Shown here: in pieces, positions 57,101 to 63,540 of the stretch | Position numbering within the stretch: position 1 is the stretch's first letter | Layout: every line of letters begins with the position of its first letter | Position numbers and translations under genes: made by a program | The notes under the pieces: model-generated | Databases searched by the model: none | What the model saw: only the letters and a program-made list of their open reading frames with translations | Told to the model about the DNA's origin: nothing | DNA from: Haematobia irritans | Taxonomy: Eukaryota > Arthropoda > Insecta > Diptera > Muscidae | Length of the DNA: 64,000 bases | Reading direction: 5' to 3' | Assembly (NCBI RefSeq): GCF_050003625.1 | Contig: NC_134397.1 | Coordinates: 193,647,063 to 193,711,062 of the forward strand

Positions 57101-59627
57101 GTTGTCAAAATTTTATTTTTATAGAAAATTTTGTCAAAATTTTATTTCTATATAAAATTTTTACAAAATTGTCTTCCTGTACAAACATTTTTGCATAATT
57201 TTGTATCTATACAAAATTTTATTTCAAATTTTGTAAAAATTTTATTTCTTTAGAAAATTTTGAAAAAATTACCGATTTGAAGAAAATTTATCAAAATCAA
57301 TCAAATTACATTTGGTCCGACCATCGGACCAAATTTTAAAAAACTAATAATTTTTGGATTAATTTTGGTCCGATCGGATCAAAATGGCAACCCTGGCCAC
57401 GGCATACTTGACAATGATGTCCATCACCTTCACCGGATAGTTTTGGTTACCACACGTCAAATTTTCATGAGTACTACCACGTAGCCAGTGATGCCAAGTT
57501 TGTGCTTTTAACACCAAATTTAGTGCTTTTTTATTTCCAAAAGGCACCAAATTACCTTTTCACCAACTTCTGATTGGACTGTCAAAAGTCCAAGAAACTC
57601 AACTATATTGCCAAACATAGAATTTGCTTGTTATGAAGGTGGTCCTATTTTAATCAATATTGTTATTTAGGGTATTATTTTGAAAAGTCCACCGACGTGT
57701 GCAGAATTTCAGAACTTTATAAAGGATATCACTAAAACGTTTTTATTAAATTAACAATAGCACTCATAATTTAAATAAGAAATAGACTCCCTCCAAATAT
57801 TAATATTTCCAAATTTAAAATTTATTTTCTCCTCTGAAAAAAGAATATATATATTTTGAAATTTTAAAGTCATTACTGATCAAAATGAATTGAATGAAAG
57901 TAAACTAAGCATTAACAATTATAAAGCTGTACACTTGCATAGATAAAATTAAAAATGCTTCAAATAAAATCAGTATGCAAAAGTTCTAAAATACATCTTT
58001 GGAAGTTTTTTTTTTATTTTTGGAACTGCTATGTTAGAATTGATAATAAATTTTTGATGCTTTTAGCCCTTCGGGACTTGGCACCACTGCGTAGCCAATA
58101 TATTTTTTGTTTATATCTCATACACTACATTTTTTAGTAATATATTTTTCATGCATACAAATCAGCTCTTGGTAATGCTGCAAAGAAGTAATTTCAGAAG
58201 TACAGTACAGTCTTTGGGAAAGTAATCACGACTTTTATTTAATAGTAATTACCAATTTTTTTTTTACTAAATCATTTAGTAATGAAAGGTTTTGTGGGAA
58301 AATTCTATAATTTTCTTAGAAATTTAATTCTAAATAGTAATTTTGTTGATTGGAAAATTAAAATTTATTTTTCAATAGAAGTTTTTAATGCATTTCATTG
58401 ATACACACGGGTATGAAAAATTTACTTTAATTTTTTTTTTGTTTTTTTTTTTATCAAGTTGAATTTTTTCATTCGATAAATTAGATTTGAATACCCAAAA
58501 TATACTGTAAACTATGCACAGAAAAAAAAGTAAACTACATTATGGAAAAAATGAACTATCTCGTGCGAAAATTGAACTAATTGGTATTCCAAACTTGGAG
58601 ATTCATTAAACTAAAGAAAATTTTCCGATATTTTCGGATTTTTAATTACCATTTGCGAAATTCAGAAAAAATGAACTAAAAATAAAGCAAAAATCTTAAG
58701 CGCCAGATCATTTCCATTTTAACCACGCTGTAGTTCATTCGTACTATTTTTGAGAAGTGTACGAAAAACTTCTTCTGTTTTAGTTAGAATTGAACTAATT
58801 TATATGCGATTAAAATTTTAGTGTCATTTAATTGATAAAATTTTTGAGACATACTTGGAATAAATTTTCTTACAAAATTTTAAAAATGAACTAAAACAAA
58901 ACAAAAAATTTTTGCAATAAATATTAGTTCATTTTAGCATCAGTTTTACAACAGACTTTTTTTCTGTGTTTTTGGACATATACATAAAAATTGGATTACC
59001 ATTCGGAATTCACACATTATATTATTTCATTATGTTTCACCTGTTTTCTATGACATAAACTTTGCAATAGAAAGATTTTTTTCATTAATTTAATATCCTC
59101 TTCTTTTTCTTTTTTTATGATTTCATTTATGTTGCCCCGTTTGTTATTGCAAAACAACCGAATGTATAAAAAAAATAATGAACTACTACTTCTACAACTA
59201 CTATTTTATTATTTGCTATCAATTGTGATATCCGCTACTGTAACTACTATTCTACCAACCAAAAAACAAAAAATATATATAAATCCAATCTACTATTACC
59301 TATGCTATTACTACTACTACCTACTATTACCAACACCACCACCACCACCAACAATCAATTAATCACCATCACCAAATGTTTGTAATTATTTTACAAAATA
59401 CCCCAACTTGCTGCGTTTTATTAAAAAAAAAAACAACAACAAAATATTCAAAACATAAAAAAAAACAAATGTGTTGAACAATTTAAAAAACCTACATAGT
59501 TTTGAACCATTGTCTCCATACAGAAATCTATCACCAACACATCCTGGCATGATACCATTAGGTACACCCATGCGTATACCCGGTGCTCCAAGGATTCCTT
59601 TACGCACACCAATGCCCAGGGATTATG
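27693..59627 (+). CDS. Syp: Syncrip (hnRNP Q/R homologue), spliced gene, 3' end outside window
   Basis: Spliced coding region built from the exons listed separately. Joined in phase they give about 477 residues without a stop: an N-terminal NURR/acidic domain (about 28-105), RRM1 (RNP2 VFCGKI at 169-174, RNP1 RGYAFVTF at 208-215), RRM2 (RNP2 LFVGNI at 250-255, RNP1 RGFCFLEY at 291-298) and RRM3 (RNP2 LYVRNL at 345-350, RNP1 DYAFVHF at 377-383), then a basic linker and a Pro/Met/Arg-rich stretch. This order is that of hnRNP Q/R/Syncrip. The family binds mRNA and controls its stability, localisation and translation; Drosophila Syp acts at the neuromuscular junction, in neuroblast temporal identity against Imp, and in oogenesis (known from the family). 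The last exon here ends at an open donor, so the C-terminal exons are missing. Introns are large (up to about 8 kb) and full of repeats. Identification is by recalled homology, not a search. Confidence 0.95.
27810..28535 (+). other. Syp: Intron 1 of the coding region, 5' part
   Basis: Starts at the gtaagt donor. The first 150 bases stay open in the exon frame. After that, AT-rich sequence with no recognised element before the TIR element at 28536. Confidence 0.6.
28811..28884 (-). repeat. tRNA-like module (not a functional tRNA)
   Basis: The reverse strand reads box A TAGCTCAGTGG and box B GGTTCGATTCT at tRNA-like spacing. The acceptor stem pairs poorly and no clean anticodon stem can be drawn, so it is a tRNA-derived promoter relic rather than a tRNA gene. 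Confidence 0.65.
28996..29070 (+). repeat. tRNA-like module with downstream T run
   Basis: Box A TGGTGCAGTGG and box B GGTTCGATCCC, then a run of 13-14 T (from about 29073) that would terminate RNA polymerase III. The head resembles that of the SINEs at 62359 and 63186, but the SINE body is absent. Confidence 0.7.
29504..29825 (+). CDS. Syp: Syp exon 2, NURR/acidic domain (residues 40-147)
   Basis: The acceptor is tttctttcacag ending at 29503 and the donor ACGG|gtaagt begins at 29826. Entry phase is 0 and exit phase is 1, with the split Gly codon G|GC. It encodes [20 protein letters not shown] and continues through an alpha-helical segment with the family-typical [21 protein letters not shown] and [19 protein letters not shown] stretches. 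In hnRNP Q/R this N-terminal unit (called NURR or hnRNP-Q acidic domain) packs beside RRM1 and helps RNA recognition. Codon use is AT-leaning like the other exons. Reading past the donor meets a stop at 29945-29947, so the intron is required. Confidence 0.95.
30392..30633 (+). CDS. Syp: Syp exon 3, most of RRM1 (residues 147-227)
   Basis: The acceptor is tattttttttag ending at 30391 and the donor CAG|gtattt begins at 30634. Entry phase is 1 and exit phase is 0. It encodes the [18 protein letters not shown] linker, then RRM1 with RNP2 VFCGKI (169-174), the [19 protein letters not shown] helix/strand and RNP1 RGYAFVTF (208-215), and ends in the second helix EAASNAVKQ. The last beta strand of RRM1 is supplied by whichever of the two alternative exons is spliced in next. 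The aromatic RNP positions (F170, Y210, F212) are intact, so RNA binding is expected. Confidence 0.96.
31596..31910. mobile_element. Decayed relative of MITE family A
   Basis: Shared in order with 12923-13437 and 37306-37834: gatttaacttcattttagtt, gaattatta-like words, catgaagcctaaagatt, agttcagaattt, tttccttaaacaagtgaaa and taataaatttttcttg. Ends are not recognisable. Lies in the intron before alternative exon 4a. Confidence 0.6.
31941..33490 (+). repeat. 29-bp satellite array 1 (with an inverted block)
   Basis: About 1.55 kb of 29-bp units made of AAAATTTTG, T, CAAAATTTT and then ATTTCTATAG. From about 32799 to 33004 the units are in the opposite orientation, so the array contains its own inverted repeat. 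The right flank (to about 33626, ending accaaaatggcaaccct) is the same end sequence as that of the hAT-like element at 55894-57395; the left end is missing. Located between exon 3 and alternative exon 4a. Confidence 0.93.
33627..35794 (+). other. Syp: Syp intron, nothing recognised
   Basis: AT-rich intronic sequence between array 1 and the hAT-like element. No exon with RRM or other homology, no bounded repeat. Confidence 0.45.
35803..37074. mobile_element. hAT-like non-autonomous element
   Basis: The ends cagggctgccaat and attggcagccctg are exact inverted repeats. Flanking octamers agtgacac (35795-35802) and agtaacac (37075-37082) agree at 7 of 8. Inside are a family B MITE (36004-36295), a piece resembling muscid dispersed repeats (about 36420-36790) and an about 90-bp tandem duplication of the right arm (36879-37060). 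No transposase. Confidence 0.82.
36004..36295. mobile_element. TIR MITE, family B, copy 1 (nested)
   Basis: Starts tacacacaaaaaatttttt and ends aatttttttgtgtgta. The body is made of repeated caattaaaaaattaattga words and the agaaatgatagtatcaatt core shared with 39518-39785 and 40494-40764. Inserted inside the hAT-like element. Confidence 0.78.
37306..37834. mobile_element. TIR MITE, family A, copy 2
   Basis: Starts tacactcaaaaaaaa..gtgaactc and ends gggttcactg..cagtgta. Nearly identical in sequence to 12923-13437, including the gacatcggcgtgatgccaac segment. 529 bp, no ORF. Confidence 0.8.
37873..37910. repeat. Short TTAGGC hexamer tract
   Basis: About five units of a ggctta hexamer with one base change. 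Simple repeat in the intron before exon 4a. Confidence 0.8.
37977..38236. repeat. 130-bp tandem duplication
   Basis: tcccgaatttctta occurs at 38011 and 38141. Both copies run from gccggat..cggtttcga through gatatattaatacggtt, gaaaattttcgttgcctatt and gcggtaca..gtgtcc. About 0.7 kb upstream of alternative exon 4a. Confidence 0.88.
38279..38345. repeat. Dispersed repeat fragment, shared with 55508-55585
   Basis: The aattaaaaagyggcacaa, aaaggtgg, acaaaat and catttaatggcacaa words occur in the same order near 55505-55590. No ends visible. Confidence 0.55.
38913..39048 (+). CDS. Syp: Syp alternative exon 4a, RRM1 end and RRM2 start (LDNHEIKPG form)
   Basis: The acceptor is catgtaaatttag ending at 38912 and the donor ACAG|gtaaat begins at 39049. 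Length is 136 nt, entry phase 0, exit phase 1. It encodes [17 protein letters not shown] (last strand of RRM1 and linker), then [10 protein letters not shown] (RRM2 RNP2) and the helix [12 protein letters not shown]. The exon at 45080-45215 has the same length and phases and encodes a homologous peptide; about 22 of 45 residues are identical. Since 136 is not divisible by three, including both or neither breaks the frame, so mutually exclusive splicing is the natural reading. I recall both versions in Drosophila Syp isoforms, but this needs checking. Confidence 0.93.
39518..39785. mobile_element. TIR MITE, family B, copy 2
   Basis: Starts tacagaaaaaaatatttttt and ends ttttttttttctgtgta, with the gaaatgtcttcaattacag and agaaatgatagtatcaatc core. 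Its right part begins the tandem duplication that follows. Confidence 0.72.
39657..40200. repeat. About 238-bp tandem duplication involving a MITE right arm
   Basis: The segment from ttgtgattgatttttgttt through gaaaaaatgtggtgttag, ctgtgtatttgtggttg, ggggattttcrtcggacttt and aataataaattgtttctttt is repeated. The ctgtgtatttg word is at 39779 and 40017, so the period is about 238 bp, with a partial third start near 40143. Confidence 0.82.
40494..40764. mobile_element. TIR MITE, family B, copy 3
   Basis: Starts tacaaacaaaaaaaa..ttctgattcaatcacg and ends gaattttttttctgtgta, with the same core as copies 1 and 2. 271 bp, no ORF. Between alternative exons 4a and 4b. Confidence 0.75.
40765..41762 (+). 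other. Syp: Syp intron between alternative exons, nothing recognised
   Basis: AT-rich, no third version of the RRM2-start exon and no bounded repeat seen. Confidence 0.5.
41763..41936 (-). mobile_element. SINE fragment with internal deletion
   Basis: Reverse-strand match to the tail (ggttaggttaggg, gactattcagtccattgtg, cactgagtgctgccgatt, gctcaatgacaaggga) and to a scrap of the tRNA head (ccattgcaccaaggtag) of the SINEs at 62359 and 63186. The middle is missing. Confidence 0.8.
42057..43655 (-). repeat. 29-bp satellite array 2 (opposite orientation)
   Basis: About 1.6 kb of the same 29-bp unit as array 1, reversed (TATAGAAATAAAATTTTGAC). Left flank cacggttgctactacagatg (from 41937) with ggtagatt words resembles the left end of the element at 46992-49531, but no matching right end is visible. 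Lies between alternative exons 4a and 4b. Confidence 0.93.
43656..45079 (+). other. Syp: Syp intron before exon 4b, nothing recognised
   Basis: AT-rich with no bounded element. The last 140 bases contain an A run and the T-rich tract of the exon 4b acceptor. Confidence 0.5.
45080..45215 (+). CDS. Syp: Syp alternative exon 4b, RRM1 end and RRM2 start (LNDFEIRKG form)
   Basis: The acceptor is acaatttccag ending at 45079 and the donor GCAC|gtaagt begins at 45216. Length is 136 nt, entry phase 0, exit phase 1, exactly as the exon at 38913-39048. It encodes [17 protein letters not shown], then [10 protein letters not shown] (RRM2 RNP2) and the helix [11 protein letters not shown]. The differences from the other version are in the RRM1 last strand, the RRM1-RRM2 linker and the first RRM2 helix, while RNP2 itself is kept. 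The two forms may therefore differ in RRM spacing, RNA choice or partner contacts (inference). The split codon gives Pro with this exon and Ala with the other. Confidence 0.93.
45216..46619 (+). other. Syp: Syp intron after exon 4b
   Basis: AT-rich. Contains a tcacaata / tattgtga inverted repeat near 46482-46510 of the kind seen at 18950 and 20190. No exon seen. Confidence 0.45.
46620..46663 (-). mobile_element. Single end of the piggyBac-like MITE
   Basis: The reverse strand reads TTAA, then CCCTCTAATGCCCCA and gccagctgattata, matching the left end of the 46-280 element. The other end was not found, so it is truncated or a solo end. Confidence 0.6.
46992..49531 (-). mobile_element. Element carrying 29-bp satellite array 3
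   Basis: The left end cacggtttggtagattgg and the right end ggtagattatttttg..accgtg share short inverted ends (CACGGT). Flanking octamers attgtaat (46984-46991) and actgtaat (49532-49539) agree at 7 of 8. Almost the whole 2.5 kb interior, about 47050-49460, is 29- to 30-bp satellite in the reversed orientation, more diverged than arrays 1 and 2. Stretches with 30-bp units give fake ORFs of decapeptide repeats on both strands. Confidence 0.8.
49540..51072 (+). other. Syp: Syp intron before exon 5
   Basis: Very AT-rich, with a CT tract at 50386-50406. No exon or bounded repeat. Confidence 0.5.
51073..51206 (+). CDS. Syp: Syp exon 5, RRM2 with RNP1 (residues 273-317), GC donor
   Basis: The acceptor is cacttcatcag ending at 51072 and entry phase is 1. 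It encodes [22 protein letters not shown]1 RGFCFLEY (291-298) and [17 protein letters not shown]. The exon ends AAG followed by gcaagt, a GC rather than GT donor; the next exon then starts GTC TGG in phase 0, giving the conserved [21 protein letters not shown]. The only nearby GT that could serve (51190) would delete GTGRTK and shift the frame. The surrounding AAG|GCAAGT is the strong consensus typical of functional GC-AG introns. Confidence 0.94.
51281..51409 (+). CDS. Syp: Syp exon 6, RRM2 end and RRM3 start (residues 318-360)
   Basis: The acceptor is a long T tract ending tttttttag at 51280 and the donor AAG|gtatgt begins at 51410. It is 129 nt, phase 0 on both sides. It encodes [20 protein letters not shown] (last strand of RRM2 and the acidic inter-RRM linker), then [19 protein letters not shown], which is RRM3 RNP2 and its first helix. 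The intron before it is only 74 nt, the shortest in the gene here, and is the one with the GC donor. The ADPQEEPD segment is diagnostic of the hnRNP Q/R/Syncrip group. Confidence 0.96.
51690..53166. mobile_element. Muscid-type dispersed element with internal 153-bp tandem repeats
   Basis: From catcgaaatactgctccaag (about 51727) through gtccgtccgtcc and four copies of a 153-bp unit (tagcccccatata at 51931, 52084, 52237 and 52390), the 29-bp array 4, then cggcaagtgttagcgcaacc, ccatggtggagggtacataa and the end ggccgtatatacttgttt. I recall this composite as highly repeated in muscid genomes. The minus-strand frame open from 52576 to 51617 comes from the unit length being 51 codons; I do not regard it as a gene. 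Confidence 0.75.
52617..52925 (+). repeat. 29-bp satellite array 4
   Basis: About ten units in the orientation of array 1. The left flank cactcgagccaaaaataatctacc is the reverse complement of the right flank of the 46992-49531 element. It is either a nested insertion or a fixed part of the surrounding dispersed element. Confidence 0.9.
53303..53470 (-). mobile_element. SINE fragment, tRNA-derived head and part of body
   Basis: The reverse strand starts gggagccaccgtggtgcaat (box A) and runs into the body ending gcttctctaagtggtttcac. Box B is damaged (the strand reads gtttaaaaccagtttc where intact copies have gggttcgattcc). The tail is absent. Lies between exons 6 and 7. Confidence 0.85.
53719..53859 (+). 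CDS. Syp: Syp exon 7, RRM3 with RNP1 (residues 361-407)
   Basis: The acceptor is tttacttttttag ending at 53718 and the donor GAG|gtaagt begins at 53860. It is 141 nt, phase 0 on both sides. It encodes [20 protein letters not shown], with RNP1 DYAFVHF at 377-383, and the second helix [21 protein letters not shown]. This completes the core of RRM3. A long TA microsatellite follows 124 bases into the downstream intron. Confidence 0.96.
53983..54159. repeat. TA microsatellite
   Basis: About 177 bases of almost pure TA dinucleotide, with a few TATG/TAC interruptions. 124 bases after exon 7. Confidence 0.97.
54507..54613 (+). CDS. Syp: Syp exon 8, RRM3 end and basic Met-rich linker (residues 408-443)
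   Basis: The acceptor is caaactcacgtag ending at 54506 and the donor GTAGG|gtaagt begins at 54614. Entry phase is 0 and exit phase is 2. It encodes [20 protein letters not shown] followed by [29 protein letters not shown] is the family-typical end of RRM3, and the ERRMMQMMQ segment begins the low-complexity C-terminal part. The following intron is 4910 nt and holds the fifth 29-bp array. Confidence 0.95.
54614..55885 (+). other. Syp: Syp intron after exon 8
   Basis: AT-rich. Near 55195-55240 a gttaccgttaaggatttcta stretch matches the flank of the hAT-like element at about 35755, and 55508-55585 matches 38279-38345; both are decayed dispersed repeats. Confidence 0.5.
55894..57395 (+). mobile_element. 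hAT-like element carrying 29-bp satellite array 5
   Basis: Starts cagcgttgccac and ends aatggcaaccctg, inverted ends differing at the fourth base. It is flanked by a perfect 8-bp duplication gccacggc (55886-55893 and 57396-57403), the hAT signature. Subterminal tttggaccaaat and ggtccgac blocks lie inside. About 1.27 kb of the 1.5-kb interior (about 55994-57262) is 29-bp satellite in the orientation of array 1. No transposase ORF. Confidence 0.88.
57404..58516 (+). other. Syp: Syp intron, nothing recognised
   Basis: AT-rich sequence between array 5 and the next MITE. No exon or bounded repeat. Confidence 0.45.
58517..58968. mobile_element. TIR MITE with CACAGAAAAAAAAGT ends
   Basis: Left end cacagaaaaaaaagt, right end actttttttctgtg, exact inverted complements apart from length of the A/T run. 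The body has several gaactaa / ttagttc words in both orientations. 452 bp, no ORF. The ends are of the same general type as families A and B, but the body differs. Confidence 0.72.
59185..59356. repeat. CTA/CCA trinucleotide-rich tract
   Basis: Imperfect ctactactac and accaccaccacc runs about 170-340 bases before exon 9. Opens a meaningless frame rich in Tyr, Leu and Pro. Confidence 0.75.
59524..59627 (+). CDS. Syp: Syp exon 9, Pro/Met/Arg-rich tail start (residues 443-478)
   Basis: The acceptor is tgtctccatacag ending at 59523 and the donor TATG|gtaagt begins at 59628. Entry phase is 2 and exit phase is 1. It encodes [20 protein letters not shown], then [14 protein letters not shown]. It completes the split Gly codon of exon 8, giving GIVGNLSPTHP, which resembles the Drosophila protein as I recall it. 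The frame is still open at the donor, so further C-terminal exons (usually RGG/Tyr-rich in this family) must lie beyond the window or in unrecognised form before 64000; I found none. Confidence 0.88.
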
Positions 59628-62102
59628 GTAAGTCTTAATTTTTATATCCTATTACTTTGATTATATTATGTTTTTTTTTTTCGTAAATGAAACAAATGTT
59701 TCATATTAAAACGTTAACAAAGAAAAAGAAGAAACCCAATTTGACAATCAAACAAAAGAAACGATTTACAAATAATTTCATCTGATAGTTGAAAAAAAAA
59801 AAAAAAAACAACCTAAAAGTTTTATTTTGGTTTAGAATAATATGTATTATGTATTATTGAAAGAATTATATAAATATTTTTAGTCATTGTTTTTGCCGTT
59901 GACATATTGAATATTTATTTTGTTATATTTTATTATTTTATCTCTTAATAAACTAAAACAAAACACAAAATAAATTTTCAAAAATCTAACAAAAGAGAAA
60001 TATAACGCAAGGATATTGTGTTGAAATATTTTATATAACTTATTATTGCTAGGGTTCTAAGATTCTTTTAATGTTTAGTTTTAATTTTTCGATTTTTTTC
60101 TTTTTTTATATTATTTTTGGATTTTAGTTATTTAATTTAGTTACCTATATATATATGATGTATTGTATTCTTTATTGAAACCCTAAGACATTATCTCTTC
60201 TATTTTAGTTAAACAAAATTTCAGCTTTTTATGCATTTATTATTTTTGTTTTATTTTAAGTTGATTTCATTACAAAAAAAAAAATCAAACCTCATCCAAA
60301 ACCAATAAGAAAAAGGAATCATTAACGTATGCTTTTTGATTATTCTATCATTATTCCTGTAAATGTTGTATTTCTTTGTCATAAATGTATTAACCATAAT
60401 TTTGCACTATTTTAAATATTCTCATCTCCTTCTTCTTTTTTTGTAATATCTTTCATATTATTTTGAAATTAATTATTTTCTGTGCTTTCTCTTGGCCTGA
60501 TACTAAATTAACATTGACAAAAAAATAACAATTATTATATATTTAAATCTTAAAAAACAAAAAATCATCATCATCATCATCGTCATACATTAAAGTTTTC
60601 ACTTCTTACTTTGCATGCTAAATTCTTCTTTCTTAAAACCATTAAACGAGAACTTAGAGAAATTTTTATGTGTTTATTTTTATTCCATTTAATCGATTTT
60701 TTTATTCCAATAAATGTTTAATGTCATATATGTACTATATATATAAATAAACATCAATTCACTTCAATTTTTTCTTCAAATTCAAGGCAGCCATTTATTA
60801 GTTAATTTTTTTCTTCCTTTGTTTTTTTTTTAAGAAAAAGAAACAAACATAACAATAAATTTCCAAGATCCTAAATCCATCCATATAAAGACTAAATTAA
60901 AAAAAAAAAAAAAACAAAAAAACCAAGACTAAATTAAATATAAATACTTTTTGTGTGTAATTAAATGTTGCAATTTTGTGTTTGTTGTTTGTTCTCTGTG
61001 TAGCAAATGTTAAACACCCAGTATACTTATTGATGTTTTGCCGGTAAGTAATTGTTGTTGATGTTGTCAATGATGGTGATATTGTCATGATATTATCTAG
61101 CCAATCAAAAAGCCTATTTATATCATACAAATACCAAAATCCAAAAAAAAAAATATTGAACCACTTATACGTTACAAATATGTGATATTCCGATTTTTCT
61201 TTTTAACATTTCTCTTTATGTTTTAAAAACATTGATTTTATTTTGTTACCCTTAAAAATTTTTTTTTTTTTTAAATTGATAAATGGAATAAAAATATTCA
61301 TCGAAAATGTGTTTATGTTTTTTTATGCTTTAACGTTTTTTTTTGTTTTCTAAATGGAATAAAAATATTCACCTAAAAAATGATTAATGCTTAATTATTG
61401 ACTAGTTCCCACCTTTTAGGATTGGCTTTTTGAATTATGAATTTTAGTTTTCTCCTGAAAAAAAAAAATCTTCTACGAAAACCAAGGCCAAATGATTGTT
61501 ATTTGAATTTTGTGTGACAATTTCTTCCTATACCAGTTTCTTATGTCTTCGTTGTTTGAAGACAGCCGAAAAAAAATGAGATTTAAACATTTAGTAATAA
61601 TTTTAGTAAATACATTGATTTTTATTGTAATTTGATTTAATATAATTTATTTGTAATATTAGAAAAAAAAATAATTAGTACCTCTTAGAAAAAAATCATT
61701 TATAAAAATACGATAAAAATGTTCGTTTAAATTTAAAAAAAAAGTTCATTGAGCTTAGAAATGAAAAGAACCGTAAAAGTATAGAAATAATTGTGTTATT
61801 TCTGCAATATAAGTCTATTCAGTTTTAAAGCTGAATTTGCTTACCATATATGAATAATAAGTTAATTTTCTACAATAATTAATTTTTGATGGCTAATTTT
61901 TGAAAGTAGTGCATACTTTTAGGCATTTTCAAGTTCCCCCACACACTTTCATGTTCATGGTGTAAATTTGTTTACTTTGTAAAAATTAAAAACAAAAAAT
62001 GGTTAAAATGTTTGTGATATAAATTTCTAAAGAACTCTAGGAAAAAATCACGGTTATTACCCACCATTATATAGCAATTCCCAATTTGATATATTCTACC
62101 TC
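59628..62102 (+). other. Syp: Syp intron after exon 9, 5' part
   Basis: Starts at the gtaagt donor. AT-rich with poly-T/poly-A runs and a TCATCA run near 60568-60583. No further coding exon recognised. Confidence 0.5.
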
Positions 62103-62323
62103 CCAGCAAAAAAATTTGGAAGTTCTTCCAAAGGCACAACTTTAAAAGCACTTCGAGAAGATTCGGAAGTGATGCAAATTCAGTGTAATGGCTGTTGAAA
62201 TAGAGGACTTCCGTCCTATGACAAGCCCATGTTAAATTCATCACTTCTGCGTCAATTTTGCACCACTTCCGGATCCAAAAAAAACATTTTCATTACTTTT
62301 TTGGCGACGCTTTTTTTGCTGGG
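62103..62323. mobile_element. MITE with CCCAGCAAAAAAA ends
   Basis: The left end cccagcaaaaaaa and the right end tttttttgctggg are exact inverted repeats. The 221-bp body contains the caccacttccggatcc segment shared with the remnant at 7326-7568. No ORF and no clear target duplication. Confidence 0.75.
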
Positions 62324-62358
62324 CTGTTGAAATTGTAAATTTCATCATTTCTTCAGTT

Positions 62359-62710
62359 GGGAGCCACCGTGGTGCAATGGTTAGCATGCCCGCCTTGCAT
62401 ACACAAGGTCGCGGGTTCGATTCCTGCTTCAACCGAACTCCAAACAGTTTTTCAGCGGTGGATTATCCCACCTCAGTAATGCTGGTGACATTTCTGAGGG
62501 TTTCAAAGCTTCTCTAAGTGGTTTCATTGCAATGTGGAACGCCGTTCGGACTCGTCTATAAAAAGGAGGTCCCTTGTCATTGAGCTTAACATGGAATCGG
62601 GCAGCACTCAGTGATAAGAAAGAAGTTCACCAATGTGGTATCACAATGGTCTGAATAGTCTAAGTGAGCCTGATATATCGGGCTGGCACCTAACCTAAAC
62701 CTAAAACCTA
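62359..62710 (+). mobile_element. tRNA-derived SINE, complete copy
   Basis: The head gggagccaccgtggtgcaat carries box A TGGTGCAATGG and box B GGTTCGATTCC. The body includes tataaaaaggagg and cactcagtgataag, and it ends in cctaacctaaacctaaaacct repeats. A perfect 15-bp duplication atcatttcttcagtt flanks it (62344-62358 and 62711-62725), as expected for LINE-driven retrotransposition. Confidence 0.93.
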
Positions 62711-63185
62711 ATCATTTCTTCAGTTAGCCATTAATTAGCCAATTTGTCGGCTTGGTTTTGAATTAAGAATTTGCATATGTTTTGTCCTGAAAATAGCAAT
62801 GATGAAAACAAGATCCTAGCAAAAAGTTGGTTACAAACTAACCTATTTGTACAATTTGAAATATTCGTTTAAAGCCCATGAAATTGTAAAACATTTTAGA
62901 ACGGAAAAATCTATGAAAAATTAATAAAAATAGAAATTGTCCCCTATAGAACGGAGGATATTCGTAAATGCGTGTACACAAATTATAAAAATAAAAAAAA
63001 TTATATGTTAGACTTGGTGTTGATGTCCGTCCTCCCAGTACATAAAACTTCAGATATTGATATTTAACCTTTAAAAAAAGCGTTGCATAGTTTTAGGCAT
63101 TTTCAAGTTCCATCACACCAAGCGATTAGGAGGAGTAGGGTTTTCCTACACAGTTCATGGCATCCATTGTAGTTGTATATAACAG

Positions 63186-63540
63186 AGGAGCCACCATGGT
63201 GCAATGGTTAGCATTCCCTCCTGGCATACACAAGGTCGTGGGTTCGATTCCTGCTTCGACCGAACACCAATAAGTTTTTCAACGGTGGATTATCCCACCT
63301 CAGTAATGCTGGTGCCATTTCTGAGGGTTTCAAAGCTTTTCTAAGTGGTTTCACTGCAATGTGAAACGCCGTTCGGACTCGGGTATAAAAAGGAGGTTCC
63401 TTGTCATTGAGCTTAACATGGAATCGGGCAGCACTCAGTGATAAAGAGAGAAGTTCACCAATGTGGTATCACAATGGACTGAATAGTCTAAGTGAGCCTG
63501 ATACATCGGGCTGCCACCTAGTAAGCCTAACCTACACCTA
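63186..63540 (+). mobile_element. tRNA-derived SINE, second copy
   Basis: Same head, box A and B and body as the copy at 62359, with about one difference per 15-20 bases. The end is gcctaacctacaccta. I could not find a target duplication, so it is older or its flank has changed. Confidence 0.92.

Noticed and set aside
59117..59362. Possible Pro/Tyr-rich exon before Syp exon 9
   Set aside because: The frame comes from CTA and CCA trinucleotide runs, is not flanked by splice sites in phase with exons 8 and 9, and would add no known Syp segment.
62359..63540. tRNA genes at the heads of the two 3' repeats
   Set aside because: The tRNA-like head continues without a terminator into a shared 350-bp body with flanking target duplication, which defines a SINE.
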